Origin: Roseimaritima sediminicola
GTDB lineage: Bacteria > Planctomycetota > Planctomycetia > Pirellulales > Pirellulaceae
NCBI RefSeq assembly: GCF_009618275.1
Contig: NZ_WIAD01000026.1
Coordinates: forward strand, 1-64,000
Reading direction: 5' to 3'
Length of the DNA stretch: 64,000 bases
Shown: positions 54,526 to 62,431 of the stretch, piece by piece
Position numbering within the stretch: the stretch's first letter is position 1
Layout: each line of letters opens with the position of its first letter
Position numbers and translations under genes: made by a program
The notes under the pieces: model-generated
What the model was told of the DNA's origin: nothing
The model's input: only the letters and a program-made list of their open reading frames with translations
The model's database searches: none

Positions 54526-55384
54526 TCGGCAGGCCAGTGGCATAGGCTTCCAGCCTGTGAACCGTGGCATCGGCTTTTGTTTCAGCCCGAAGGGCGGCAT
54601 AGCCCCTGCCGGGGCTGTGAGTCCCCGGGATGGAAAGGCCGAACAAATGGAAACCCCAGAGGGGTGGCGCGGCGATCACAGCTGTCCGTGTCGCCCCTCC
54701 GGGGCTTTTGTTTGTTTGGGGGTGCTGACCCGGCGGTTGACACCGCCGGCAAGGGCTGTGCCGCCCTGCGGGCTAAGCCAGTGGCATAGGCTTCCAGCCT
54801 GTGAAGACTTACTGCCCGTACTCGTACTCGAGACCGACACCGTACCCCGTCGTCTCTTTCAACCCCTAGCGATCCGATTACGAGTACCGCTGCTGCGCAA
54901 CTAAGTACGAGAGCCAGTGGCATAGGCTTTTGTTTCAGCCCGAAGGGCGGCACAGCCCCTGCCGGGGACGTGAGTCCCCGGGATGGAAAGGCCGAACAAA
55001 TGGAAACCCCAGAGGGGTGGCGCGGCGATCACAGCTGTCCGTGTCGCCCCTCCGGGGCTTTTGTTTGTTTGGGGGGTGCTGACCCGGCGGTTGACACCGC
55101 CGGCAAGGGCTGTGCCGCCCTGCGGGCTAAGCTAGTGGCATAGGCTTCCAGCCTGTGAAGACTTACTGCTCGTGCTCGTACTCCTGCTCGTACTCGTACT
55201 CGAAACCGACACCGTACCCCGTCGTCTCTTTCAACCTCCAGCGATCCGATTACGAGTACCGCTGCGCTGAGTACGAGTACCGCTGCTGCGCAACTAAGTA
55301 CGAGAGCCAGTGGCATCGGCTTTTGTTGCAGCCCGAAGGGCGGCATAGCCCCTGCCGGGGCTGTGGCACCGAAGCCGATGTCAG
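54526..55384. repeat. Tandem block of about 353 and 393 bp units with nested palindromes
   Basis: An 859-bp gene-free region. A composite unit starts at about 54572, 54925 and 55318 (GGCTTTTGTTTCAGCCCGAA in the first two; third partial), giving periods of 353 and 393 bp. Each unit holds hairpins such as GCCCCTGCCGGGGC, GCCCCTCCGGGGC and GGCGGTTGACACCGCC, a family B palindrome (near 54538, 54781, 55136) and GTACTCGTACTCG / GAGTACGAGTACCGCTGC runs like those near 25080. The length difference lies in those short runs. Short ORFs here are not genes. Confidence 0.85.
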
Positions 55385-56287
55385 TTACTCGTCGTGGGGT
55401 TCGATGTGGACGTGGACATCTCGGATCCGGGGGTGTTTGGCGAGGATGGCGTCTTTGACGCTGTGGCCGATGCGGTGACCGCGGCTGACGGTCATCTGGC
55501 CATCGACCTGCACGTGGATCTCGACGAAGAACTCCAGGCCGCTTTTTCGTACCCTCAATTTTTCCACGTCGCAGACGCCTTCGATGCCCTCGCCCGCCTG
55601 GCGGACGCTGGCCGTCAGCGCCGGGCTGGCCTGTTGATCCATCAGTTCCGCGGCGGTGCGAGCGAACAACTGCACGCCGATGGCGATCAAGAAAACGCAG
55701 ACGACCAAGGCGGCGATCGGGTCGACCAAGGGCGCCAGGGGGCCGCTGTAGGGCGCGATGAAGAGGGCGGCCGCGATGGCGGCCGAAGCCAGGGCGTCGC
55801 TGCGATGGTCCCAGGCGATCGCGCGCAGCGAGGCCGCGTCCAGCCGCCGAGCGATGTGGCAGGTGTAGTGGTACAGTCCCTCTTTGATGAGCGCCGACAG
55901 TCCGGCCACCGAGGCGGCCCAGGCCGGCGGCGGGTGAGCGGCCGAACCCCAGCTGCGGATCGTTTCGGCGGCCAGCATCAGGGCCGAGAACGCGACCAAC
56001 AGCGCGACGCTCAGTCCCGCGATCGATTCGGCTTTGCTGTGCCCGTAGGGATGCTCCTCGTCCTCGTCCTGCTGGGCCACGTGCAGGGCTCCGCGCACGG
56101 CGCCGGCACTGGCCACATCGCCCAGGGAATTGACCGCATCGGCCAGCAGAGCGGCCGAACCGGTCAGGGCCCCGCCGGCCAGCTTCAGGGCCGCTAGCAG
56201 GCAGTTTGCGCCCAGCCCCCAGCCGGCGGCCCGGCGAGCGTCTCGGTAAACGTTTTGGCGATCTTGAGCCGAATTAGAAAGATTCAT
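55385..56287 (-). CDS. Cation diffusion facilitator (CDF) family transporter
   Basis: A 300-residue divalent metal/proton antiporter. ATG 56287; upstream in-frame codons to 56641 are non-coding. Six membrane segments; metal-site residues in LLADAVNSLGDV (second segment, Asp 50 and 57, with Asn in place of the frequent His) and AWDHRSDALAS (fifth, HxxxD). The C-terminal cytoplasmic domain (about 215-300) ends in HVHIEPHDE and has FFVEIHVQVDGQMTVSRGH. Likely exports Zn, Fe, Mn or similar. It lies near a Fur-family regulator gene on the other strand, but no Fur box was identified. Confidence 0.9.
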   Translation of the reverse strand: MNLSNSAQDRQNVYRDARRAAGWGLGANCLLAALKLAGGALTGSAALLADAVNSLGDVASAGAVRGALHVAQQDEDEEHPYGHSKAESIAGLSVALLVAFSALMLAAETIRSWGSAAHPPPAWAASVAGLSALIKEGLYHYTCHIARRLDAASLRAIAWDHRSDALASAAIAAALFIAPYSGPLAPLVDPIAALVVCVFLIAIGVQLFARTAAELMDQQASPALTASVRQAGEGIEGVCDVEKLRVRKSGLEFFVEIHVQVDGQMTVSRGHRIGHSVKDAILAKHPRIRDVHVHIEPHDE

Positions 56288-56643
56288 GGCTTTCGATCTT
56301 GCATGGCGAGAGCTCCGTTTGATAGTTTCCGGGGCGTCCGGATTGCCGCAAGAAATTGCCCGGTCGCAGGAGAGTTGCTTAAGGTTGCCAGGTGGCCCAG
56401 CCGATATCTGGTAATGGTTTTCGCCTTGATTGCGCAGCGAAGTCTCTCTTCTGCTACGGATTGCATCCCACAAGGGACAAGGATTGCGGCGCCCCGGACC
56501 TGCGGAAACCGTCACATTACCAGGCAGCTCGCCCGGCGAGTTGTCGTGACCTTCCCCTTGCGCCGCCCAGTTCGCACGCCCGGCCCCCGGTTTGGTGGTT
56601 GGCAGCGACCGGGCCACATTATCCCCTAGGGAGCAATCCAAAG
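56288..56643. promoter_or_regulatory. Divergent intergenic region between CDF gene and flgM
   Basis: A 356-bp region with no protein-like frame. It must hold the promoters of both flanking genes. CACATTATCCCC (about 56612) could be a -10 for flgM, but I found no matching -35 and no sigma54 or sigma28 box. AGGGAG lies before the flgM ATG. Confidence 0.5.
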
Positions 56644-56946
56644 ATGCAAATTATCGGCCCCATTCGCGTCTCCGCCAACCAAGCGGCTCAAGGCACCAGC
56701 CGGATCAGCCCAGGTCAAGCAAACGCGGCCGAAACCAAGCGCTCCGCAGCGCCGGTGGATCAATTGGATCTGAGCTCGGCCGCCCAGCAAACCCGCGGCA
56801 GCGCCCCGCCCGAAGCGGTGGCCGGCGGCGGCGAGATCCGCCTGGAACGCGTCGCGGAGATCCGCCGGGCGATCGCCGACGGAACGTACGAAACGCCCGA
56901 GAAACTGGACGCCGCGATGAGCCGCCTGCTGGATCGGCTGGCCTAG
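56644..56946 (+). CDS. flgM: FlgM-like anti-sigma28 factor
   Basis: A 100-residue protein from ATG 56644 (AGGGAG upstream). N-terminal half is disordered and Ala/Gln/Ser-rich, as in FlgM; the C-terminal half has the sigma28-binding pattern RLERVAEIRRAIADGTYE followed by PEKLDAAMSRLLDRLA. FlgM holds FliA (sigma28) inactive until exported through the completed hook-basal body. No fliA is present in the window; the gene is 21 kb from the flagellar cluster and upstream of a fur gene. Confidence 0.85.
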   Translation: MQIIGPIRVSANQAAQGTSRISPGQANAAETKRSAAPVDQLDLSSAAQQTRGSAPPEAVAGGGEIRLERVAEIRRAIADGTYETPEKLDAAMSRLLDRLA

Positions 56947-57044
56947 ACCCGGCCGCCCGCTGGGTCGGTTTCCCTAAAACGGATAATGCCACTATGGTAT
57001 AGGGAACGCACCCCCGCTCCCTATCTCTGCCAGTTGTCCGAACG

Positions 57045-57542
57045 ATGCTCGACAAAGCTCTCGAACCTGTCGATGTTGCTCTTTCACCGCAGGAGCGTTT
57101 CGACGAGTTTCTGCGCAGCCGACGGCTGCGCAATACCGAACAGCGTCGTTTTCTGGTCGACCAGGTCTTCAGCCGCCATCAACACTTCGATGTCGATGGG
57201 CTGATGGACCAACTGCCGCGAAAGGGCGAGGACAACTACGTCAGCCGTCCGACGGTCTACCGGACCCTGAAAGAATTCGTCGATGCGGGACTGCTGAAAA
57301 GTTTTCAGCTCGACGGCCGCACGGTCTACGAGCACGATTACGGCTATCCCCAGCACGACCATCTGTACTGCACCAAGTGCCAGAAACTGTTCGAGTTTCA
57401 GAGCGAAGACCTGATGCGGCTGCGCGACGAGGTGGCCGCCGCCCAGGGCTTCCGGGTCAGCAGCCACCGCTTGATCATCAAGGGCGTGTGCCAGACTTGC
57501 GCTCGCCGCCGCCGCAAAAAACGCAAACAGGACCTGGTGTAA
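57045..57542 (+). CDS. Fur family transcriptional regulator
   Basis: A 165-residue Fur-type repressor. N-terminal winged helix (about 13-95, RRLRNTEQRRFLVDQVFSRHQHFDVDGLM and YVSRPTVYRTLKEFVDAGLL), then the dimer/metal domain with HDHLYCTKC (CxxC 109-112) and the second CxxC VCQTC (149-152), the structural zinc site. A basic tail (RRRRKKRKQD) follows. It could be Fur, Zur or PerR; the residues seen do not decide which. It lies 98 bp after flgM. The CDF gene across the intergenic region is a candidate target. Confidence 0.9.
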   Translation: MLDKALEPVDVALSPQERFDEFLRSRRLRNTEQRRFLVDQVFSRHQHFDVDGLMDQLPRKGEDNYVSRPTVYRTLKEFVDAGLLKSFQLDGRTVYEHDYGYPQHDHLYCTKCQKLFEFQSEDLMRLRDEVAAAQGFRVSSHRLIIKGVCQTCARRRRKKRKQDLV

Positions 57543-57543
57543 A

Positions 57544-57568
57544 GCGGCATAGGCTTCCAGCCTGTGAA
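57544..57568. repeat. Family B palindrome after the fur gene
   Basis: GGCATAGGCTTCCAGCCTGT with inner AGGCT/AGCCT arms starts 3 bp after the TAA stop, in the place of a terminator. Confidence 0.85.
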
Positions 57569-57620
57569 AGTGGCCGCATTTGCCGTAGCTGAACTCGCCA
57601 GAGTTTGGTTGGTATGGGTT

Positions 57621-57796
57621 TTTAAGCACGTCGCAACATATAATTCGGCTTTACTCTCCCTCTGGGAGAGTCGGGCTCTTAGGCCCGGAGAGGGTTTTCG
57701 TAGGGCCCTCCCCGGGCCTAAGAGCCCGACCCTCCCGCTGCGCGGGAGGGTGTTGTCGTGGGGTTTTACCGAAAAATTCATGCCGACGTGCTTAAA
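57621..57796. mobile_element. Element with TTTAAGCACGTCG terminal inverted repeats (MITE-like, longer relative)
   Basis: A 176-bp unit with ends TTTAAGCACGTCG (57621-57633) and CGACGTGCTTAAA (57784-57796). Like the 100-bp element at 30568-30667, one inner end reads CAACAT and the other GGCAT, here in opposite orientation. The interior holds long imperfect hairpins: CCCGGGCCTAAGAGCCCG and CCCTCCCGCTGCGCGGGAGGG. The flanks carry halves of the GTAGCTGAACTCGCCAGAGT repeat (about 57586 left, 57800 right), which it may have split. No transposase. Confidence 0.75.
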
Positions 57797-58138
57797 GCCT
57801 GGCGACTTCGGCTTGCGGAGGTGGGAACGCTACTTTCGCGGAGCGAAAGGCGACTATGCGGCTTGGGCACTGCGAAGCTGGGAGACTCCGTTGCGGAGCG
57901 TTGGTTGATCGCTCAAATGGCGATCCGTTCCCTTAGACGCAGTTTGCAATCATTGCGGCCGTCGTCATGCCTTCGACTCGAAGCCGGGTACCCAGGGGGC
58001 GCAGGTACCTCGCCGAGACGGCACGGGAAGATAAAGCAAGAGGCGTGCCAAAGCGTGACAGCGGGGAAAAAACCGCAATCTGCCACGGTTCCGGCGTGGG
58101 ACGGCCGAAAAACCATGTAAGGCTTACAAGGCCGATGG
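57797..58138. other. Gene-free region after the MITE-like element
   Basis: Carries a half GTAGCC-type repeat (about 57800), a GCGGAGCGAAAGGCGACTAT stretch and short inverted matches (GAGCGTTGGTTGATCGCTC, 57896-57914). No reading frame looks coding. It lies downstream of both convergent genes. Confidence 0.55.
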
Positions 58139-58618
58139 TCAGTCTTGCAATCTGTCCAGCGGATCGGCTGAGCCGTGTAGATCCGACTCCTGCAGGCTTT
58201 CCCGCAGGGTTTGCAGCATCGCGGTAAAGACCAGTTCGTTCTTTTCGAAATCCCGGTTCTCGCTTTGCATCTGCACCAACAACAGGTCGCCCCGGTCGGG
58301 GATCACCAGGGTTCGCGAGACGATCAGCAGATCCAGGTAGTAAAACAGCAGATCGCGAGCGACCTCGCCCGGCCGGCCGTTCTCCAGGTCCGGATGCTGG
58401 ACCTCCAGTTCCTCGTACTCGGCCCGCATGGCGGTTTCCACCTGGTCGAGCAGTTCGCTGGCGGAGTGCAGGTCGCTGTAACGATTGAGCGCAAAGAAAG
58501 TTCCATCGGGTGATTCGATCGTCACACCCACCGATTCGTCGTTGGCCGTGCGTTCGGCCACTTCCCAGTTGTCTGGGTACATGAAACGAACGCCATAATC
58601 GTCGAAAGTCGCGGGCAT
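58139..58618 (-). CDS. PsbP/DcrB-like small protein
   Basis: A 159-residue protein without signal peptide. Pattern FDDYGVRFMYPDNWEVAE near the N-terminus and a beta-alpha-beta layout (VGVTIESPDGTFFALNRY, later VSRTLVIPDRGDLLLVQMQSE, FTAMLQTLRESL) match the DUF1795/PsbP/DcrB fold, whose members are often lipid-anchored or periplasmic; here no anchor is seen. Function unknown. It is divergent from the TPR lipoprotein gene. Confidence 0.65.
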   Translation of the reverse strand: MPATFDDYGVRFMYPDNWEVAERTANDESVGVTIESPDGTFFALNRYSDLHSASELLDQVETAMRAEYEELEVQHPDLENGRPGEVARDLLFYYLDLLIVSRTLVIPDRGDLLLVQMQSENRDFEKNELVFTAMLQTLRESLQESDLHGSADPLDRLQD

Positions 58619-58681
58619 CAGCAGCTCGGGGCTCGCAGGGTCGGCTTGATCTTGTCCAAACGGATTTGCTACGAGAATTCT

Positions 58682-59701
58682 ATGTCAAACCGCTGCTCTG
58701 ATCCAACGGCCCATGCGGCCGCGGCGATGGCCCGCGCGGCTGCTGCCATGGCCCGCGCGGCCGCTGCCATGGCCCGCGCGGCCCGGCGGGGGCTGCTGCG
58801 CCGCGCGATCGTGGCCAGCCTGCTGATCGCGACCGGGATCAGCAGCTGTGGTTGCCGGGCGATTCGGGCTCGTTCGGAGAGCCGACATTCGATCGCGGCC
58901 CGTCGGCTGACCCGGCAGGGATTGGAAGCGATGCACGGTGGCCGCTGGCAGTTGGCCGAAGAATTGTTCGCCGGGGCCTTGGACCTGAACCGCGCCGACG
59001 ACCGAGCCAATTGGGGCATGGCCGAAACGCTGTGGCGGCGGGCCGAACGCGAGGAAGCCGTGGAGTACATGCAGTCGGCGGTTCGGCTGAGCGGTGCGCA
59101 CCCGGAGCTGTTGGTACGGCTGGGCCGGATGCATTTCGAACTGGGCGACCTGCAAGCGGCCGAGCAGTGTTGTGCCGAAGCGTTGCCCGTGGGCCGCGAT
59201 CTGCCGGCGGCCTGGGCCCTGCGCGGCGACTGCCTGCGGTGCCGAGGCGACAGCGAAGCCGCCCTGGCGGCGTACCACCGCGCCCTGGCGCTGCAGCCGG
59301 ATTATCCCGAAGTCCAAATCCAGGCGGCGGAACTGTACCGCCAGCAGGGCCGCTACGAACGCTTGCTGGCCACCCTGGATCGGCTTCGCGACTCCGCCGG
59401 TGATCAGGGATGTCCGTCGCGCGTGCACGTGCTCCGCGGGATCGCCATGCGCCAGCTGCAGCGGCCCGACGAAGCGGCACGCTGCTTTGCCGCCGCGGCC
59501 GGGGCCAGTCCCAACGATGCCAGTATCCACCTGCAAATCGCCTCCTTGTCGCTGGAAACGGGCGACATCGCGACGGCGGAGGTGGCCATGGAGCGGGCCT
59601 TGCAACTGGAGCCCGGTTCCGCCCTGGGGCAAGACCTGCGAACGCACGTCGAACGCGAGATTCGGTTGGCTGCCGAGGCCGAACAGGGGCCGCGGCGCTG
59701 A
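58682..59701 (+). CDS. TPR-repeat lipoprotein
   Basis: A 339-residue protein from ATG 58682. Near the N-terminus three 21-bp tandem units (starting at 58727, 58748 and 58769) encode AAAMARA repeats. Then a hydrophobic segment (about 43-57) and the lipobox-like ISSCGC. The rest is about seven TPRs (for example GRWQLAEELFAGALDLNRADDRANW, GDLQAAEQCCAEALPVGRDLPAAW, GDSEAALAAYHRALALQPDYPE, GDIATAEVAMERALQLEPGSA). A scaffold at the membrane. The signal peptide call is weakened by the Ala/Met/Arg repeats in front of it. Confidence 0.8.
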   Translation: MSNRCSDPTAHAAAAMARAAAAMARAAAAMARAARRGLLRRAIVASLLIATGISSCGCRAIRARSESRHSIAARRLTRQGLEAMHGGRWQLAEELFAGALDLNRADDRANWGMAETLWRRAEREEAVEYMQSAVRLSGAHPELLVRLGRMHFELGDLQAAEQCCAEALPVGRDLPAAWALRGDCLRCRGDSEAALAAYHRALALQPDYPEVQIQAAELYRQQGRYERLLATLDRLRDSAGDQGCPSRVHVLRGIAMRQLQRPDEAARCFAAAAGASPNDASIHLQIASLSLETGDIATAEVAMERALQLEPGSALGQDLRTHVEREIRLAAEAEQGPRR

Positions 59702-59874
59702 ACGCGCCGGGCGGGCGGACTGGGCCGCTCGCATCCGTTGCAATCCTCACAACCGTTTTGGCGACCTTCTGCCGTCCCGCTGCGGGCGCCGGGAAACAAT
59801 TTGCTCGGCCGGTTTTTGCGGGCTAGGGTTGCACTGTTACGGACCTTGTCTTTTCTCCTGTGTGGACCCCGCCG

Positions 59875-60144
59875 ATGCAAACACCATTCAACGCGGCCAG
59901 CCAAACGACCCCCGATACGGCGCCCTCGGCGCCGGTCGTCCCGCCTCGCTTCGTCGAACGTCGCAGTTCCAGCACGCCTCCGCAGAGGGAGCGTCGGCAA
60001 TTTGGCAGTTCCCACTCGGAACTCTCCGAGGATGCCCGCGAATTGGCTTTGGCCATCGACGGTTACAAGGCCCGTCACCGCCGGCGCTACATCACGTTCG
60101 AAGAGATGTTGGCCGTGATCCGGCAACTGGGTTATACGCGTTAG
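59875..60144 (+). CDS. Small conserved-looking protein
   Basis: An 89-residue protein from ATG 59875. The first about 50 residues are Pro/Ser/Thr-rich and probably disordered. The C-terminal part (LSEDARELALAIDGYKARHRRRYITFEEMLAVIRQLGYTR) is a compact helix-turn-helix-like pattern that I take to be the conserved core. It is short and basic, and DNA or RNA binding is possible but not shown. It stands alone between the TPR gene and a repeat; the start has no clear ribosome binding site. Confidence 0.6.
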   Translation: MQTPFNAASQTTPDTAPSAPVVPPRFVERRSSSTPPQRERRQFGSSHSELSEDARELALAIDGYKARHRRRYITFEEMLAVIRQLGYTR

Positions 60145-60203
60145 CGGCGGCGTCGCTGAACTCGCCGTCGCTGAACTCTGGCGACTTCGGCTACTTTTTT
60201 TGG
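60145..60203. repeat. Dispersed GTAGCC-type repeat between convergent genes
   Basis: GCTGAACTCGCCGTCGCTGA and CTCTGGCGACTTCGGCTAC are near-complements of the GTAGCCGAACTCGCCAGAG unit seen at 17307 and 57586. A T tract (TTTTTTT, about 60193) follows, so it could terminate the plus-strand gene. Confidence 0.6.
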
Positions 60204-61157
60204 TCAACTGCTGCCGGCCGTTAACAGGGGCAGCAATAATTGCCGGCGGGTGACGACACTGCGGACCGTGCCGTCGCGATCGGTCAGGACGGCCACTTCG
60301 GAGCCGGTTTCGTACAGCCGCAGCAGGACGGACATGTGTTTGTCGGTGGCCAGGGCGTCGACGACCGGCGACGGTTCAACGTCGCGTTGTTCGTTCAGCA
60401 GGTCGGCGAACAGCAGGCACCCGACGATTTTTTTGTGCCGCCGCACCAGCACGATGGGATGTCCCTGGCGGCGTGCGGCGCTCTTGGCAGCGTCTCGATC
60501 GTCGCCTTCGTCGACCGTTGCCAATCGCGACAACGGAACGCCGAACCGCACGGCCGGCTGATTGCCGATCTCGAACACGTTGTTCGCCAACGCCCGTTGG
60601 CTGCCGGCCAGGATCCCCGCTTCGTGACCTTCGCGGAGGACCTGTTCGAGTTCTCGCCGAGCCATCCCCAGGCGGACGTGAAAGGGGGTTTCGCCGGTCA
60701 CGTAACGCAGGGCTCGGGCCAGCAGTCCCAGCAGCAGCGAGACCGGCAGGAACAGGACGGTAAAGAACAGCAGCACGGGCCGCGTATAGGACAGCAACCG
60801 ATACGGGGCGTGGTAGAACAGGAACTTGGGCAACAGTTCCCCAAACACAAAGACCACGGGCGTCATCAGGATGGTGCCCAGCAGTTCGGCACTGGCGCTG
60901 CCCGACAGGCTGGCCTGAACGCCCAGCACGATCGCCAGGCTGGTCACGTAGTTGGCCAGATTGTTGCCGACCAACGCGGTCGCGATAAAGACGGTCGAGT
61001 GATTCAGCAACCAGACCAGTCCGCGCGCGGCCCAGCCGCGGGACAGGCCGTCCAGGACGACGCGGATGCGCGAGACGCGGTACATGCCCGTTTCGCTGCC
61101 ACTGAAGAACGCACTCAGGGCTAAACCGGTCAGGAACAGGGCCAGGGCCAGCATCAT
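60204..61157 (-). CDS. CNNM/DUF21 membrane protein with CBS domains
   Basis: A 317-residue protein: DUF21 transmembrane domain (about 1-185; SGSETGMYRVSRIRV, GNNLANYVTSLAIVLG, VFGELLPKFLFYHAP) and a CBS region (about 200-310; RRHKKIVGCLLFADLL, VAVLTDRDGTVRSVVTRRQLL). It lacks the C-terminal CorC_HlyC domain that its neighbour has. Such proteins are linked to Mg/Co efflux or metal homeostasis. Start overlaps the upstream stop (ATGATG; ATG 61157 or 61154). Confidence 0.88.
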   Translation of the reverse strand: MMLALALFLTGLALSAFFSGSETGMYRVSRIRVVLDGLSRGWAARGLVWLLNHSTVFIATALVGNNLANYVTSLAIVLGVQASLSGSASAELLGTILMTPVVFVFGELLPKFLFYHAPYRLLSYTRPVLLFFTVLFLPVSLLLGLLARALRYVTGETPFHVRLGMARRELEQVLREGHEAGILAGSQRALANNVFEIGNQPAVRFGVPLSRLATVDEGDDRDAAKSAARRQGHPIVLVRRHKKIVGCLLFADLLNEQRDVEPSPVVDALATDKHMSVLLRLYETGSEVAVLTDRDGTVRSVVTRRQLLLPLLTAGSS

Positions 61158-62431
61158 CGCAGCGGCTCCTCGGCGTCGACATCGTCGATCGAGCGGATTT
61201 CGATCGACAGCGTTCCGTCCTCGTGCTCGTCACACACTTTCAACTGGTAGTGTTCCCACCGGCAGGTGTCGCCCAGCCGCGGCACGCGCTCGTTGACGCG
61301 TTGCATCCAGCCGGTGACCGTGACGCTGCGTCCTTCGGGGCGGGCCAAGCCCAGCAGTTTTGCCAACCGCCGCGCGCTGGTGTTACCGGCAACGCGTAGC
61401 AGGCCCGGTTCGACCTCTTCGATCTGCGAACGCGTGGTGTGGTAGGGATGGCGATCGGGGCCGCTGAGCAATTGCCGCATGACGTCGTCCATCGTCAGCA
61501 CGCCGACCGTCTCGCCGTACTCGTTGACCACGGCGACGACGTGTCGATCCTGCTGGACCATCACGTCCAGGGCGTGCGAGACGGTTGCCGACCAGGGCAC
61601 GTACAGCACCGATTCGACATGGTTTGCCAGGTCGTCGATCTGGCTCGGACGCAGCCGCCGAACGGCGACCGCCGCGACCACTTCTTCGGTTCCCGGTTCG
61701 GCGAACAACAGGTATCCGTCGGGCGGCAACGGCCGCTGGAGGATGTCTTCGTCGACCGGCAGGGTGTCGATGCGGAGTTGGCTGCGCGGGCACATCCATT
61801 CACCGACTCGCGTGTCGGCCATCTCCACCAGACGCTGCAGCATGGCCCGTTCGCGGGCGGCCAGGGCGGCGTCGCCGGTGCCCAGATCGATGGCGCGTTC
61901 GATATCGGTCAGGTCCAGATCGGCTTCGGGTTCAAAGCTGGGCCAGATCAATCGCCGGGTGAACAGGTTTGCGACGGAGATCACCGGCAGCAGGGGGGAC
62001 ACGGCGCGAACGGCCAGGGTCAGTGGCGGGGCGATGTAGAAGGACAGCCGTACCGGGGAGACCACGGCCAGACTCTTGGGCAGCATCTCACTGCAAAAGA
62101 TGATCGCCAACAAACTGGCCACCGTGAACCCGATCGCCGCGGCGCTCCCGCCCTGCTCCGCCTGCTCCAGGCGTCCGCCCACGATCGAAGCGATGCCGAA
62201 GTACAGCATGTTGATCATCAGATTCCAGAACAGAATCGCCGACAACAGCCGTTCGGGTTGCTCCAGCAGTCGACCCGCCGCGCGGCCGGCAGCACCGCGC
62301 CGCGCGAGGGTGCGGAGATCGCGGGCACGCAGCGAGAACAGGGCCGCTTCGCTGCTGCTGAAAAACGCACTCAACACGATCAGGGTCGCCATCGGCAACA
62401 GCCATGGCAGGACCACCGGCCACGCGCTCAC
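61154..62431 (-). CDS. CNNM/CorC family protein (DUF21-CBS-CorC_HlyC)
   Basis: A 425-residue protein from GTG 62431, which overlaps the stop of the ABC permease (GTGA) and has GGAG nearby; an upstream in-frame extension to 62542 is non-coding. Order: DUF21 membrane domain (about 1-190; SSSEAALFSLRARDLRTLARRG), two CBS motifs (about 205-330; WSATVSHALDVMVQQDRHVVAVVNEYGETVGVLTMDDVM) and a CorC_HlyC-type domain (about 345-415). Predicted role: metal ion export or regulation. The neighbouring CNNM gene is a probable paralogue lacking the last domain. Confidence 0.9.
   Translation of the reverse strand: MSAWPVVLPWLLPMATLIVLSAFFSSSEAALFSLRARDLRTLARRGAAGRAAGRLLEQPERLLSAILFWNLMINMLYFGIASIVGGRLEQAEQGGSAAAIGFTVASLLAIIFCSEMLPKSLAVVSPVRLSFYIAPPLTLAVRAVSPLLPVISVANLFTRRLIWPSFEPEADLDLTDIERAIDLGTGDAALAARERAMLQRLVEMADTRVGEWMCPRSQLRIDTLPVDEDILQRPLPPDGYLLFAEPGTEEVVAAVAVRRLRPSQIDDLANHVESVLYVPWSATVSHALDVMVQQDRHVVAVVNEYGETVGVLTMDDVMRQLLSGPDRHPYHTTRSQIEEVEPGLLRVAGNTSARRLAKLLGLARPEGRSVTVTGWMQRVNERVPRLGDTCRWEHYQLKVCDEHEDGTLSIEIRSIDDVDAEEPLR

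Noticed and set aside
54572-55372. Possible CRISPR or integron-type array
   Set aside because: Units of 353-393 bp are nearly identical over their whole length, without unique cassettes or spacers.
54446-55478. Several frames of 70-123 aa in the tandem block
   Set aside because: They repeat with the DNA repeat and appear on both strands; hairpin-derived.
56288-56643. Sigma54, sigma28 or Fur-box sites near flgM, fur and the CDF gene
   Set aside because: No sequence was close enough to the known consensus to list.
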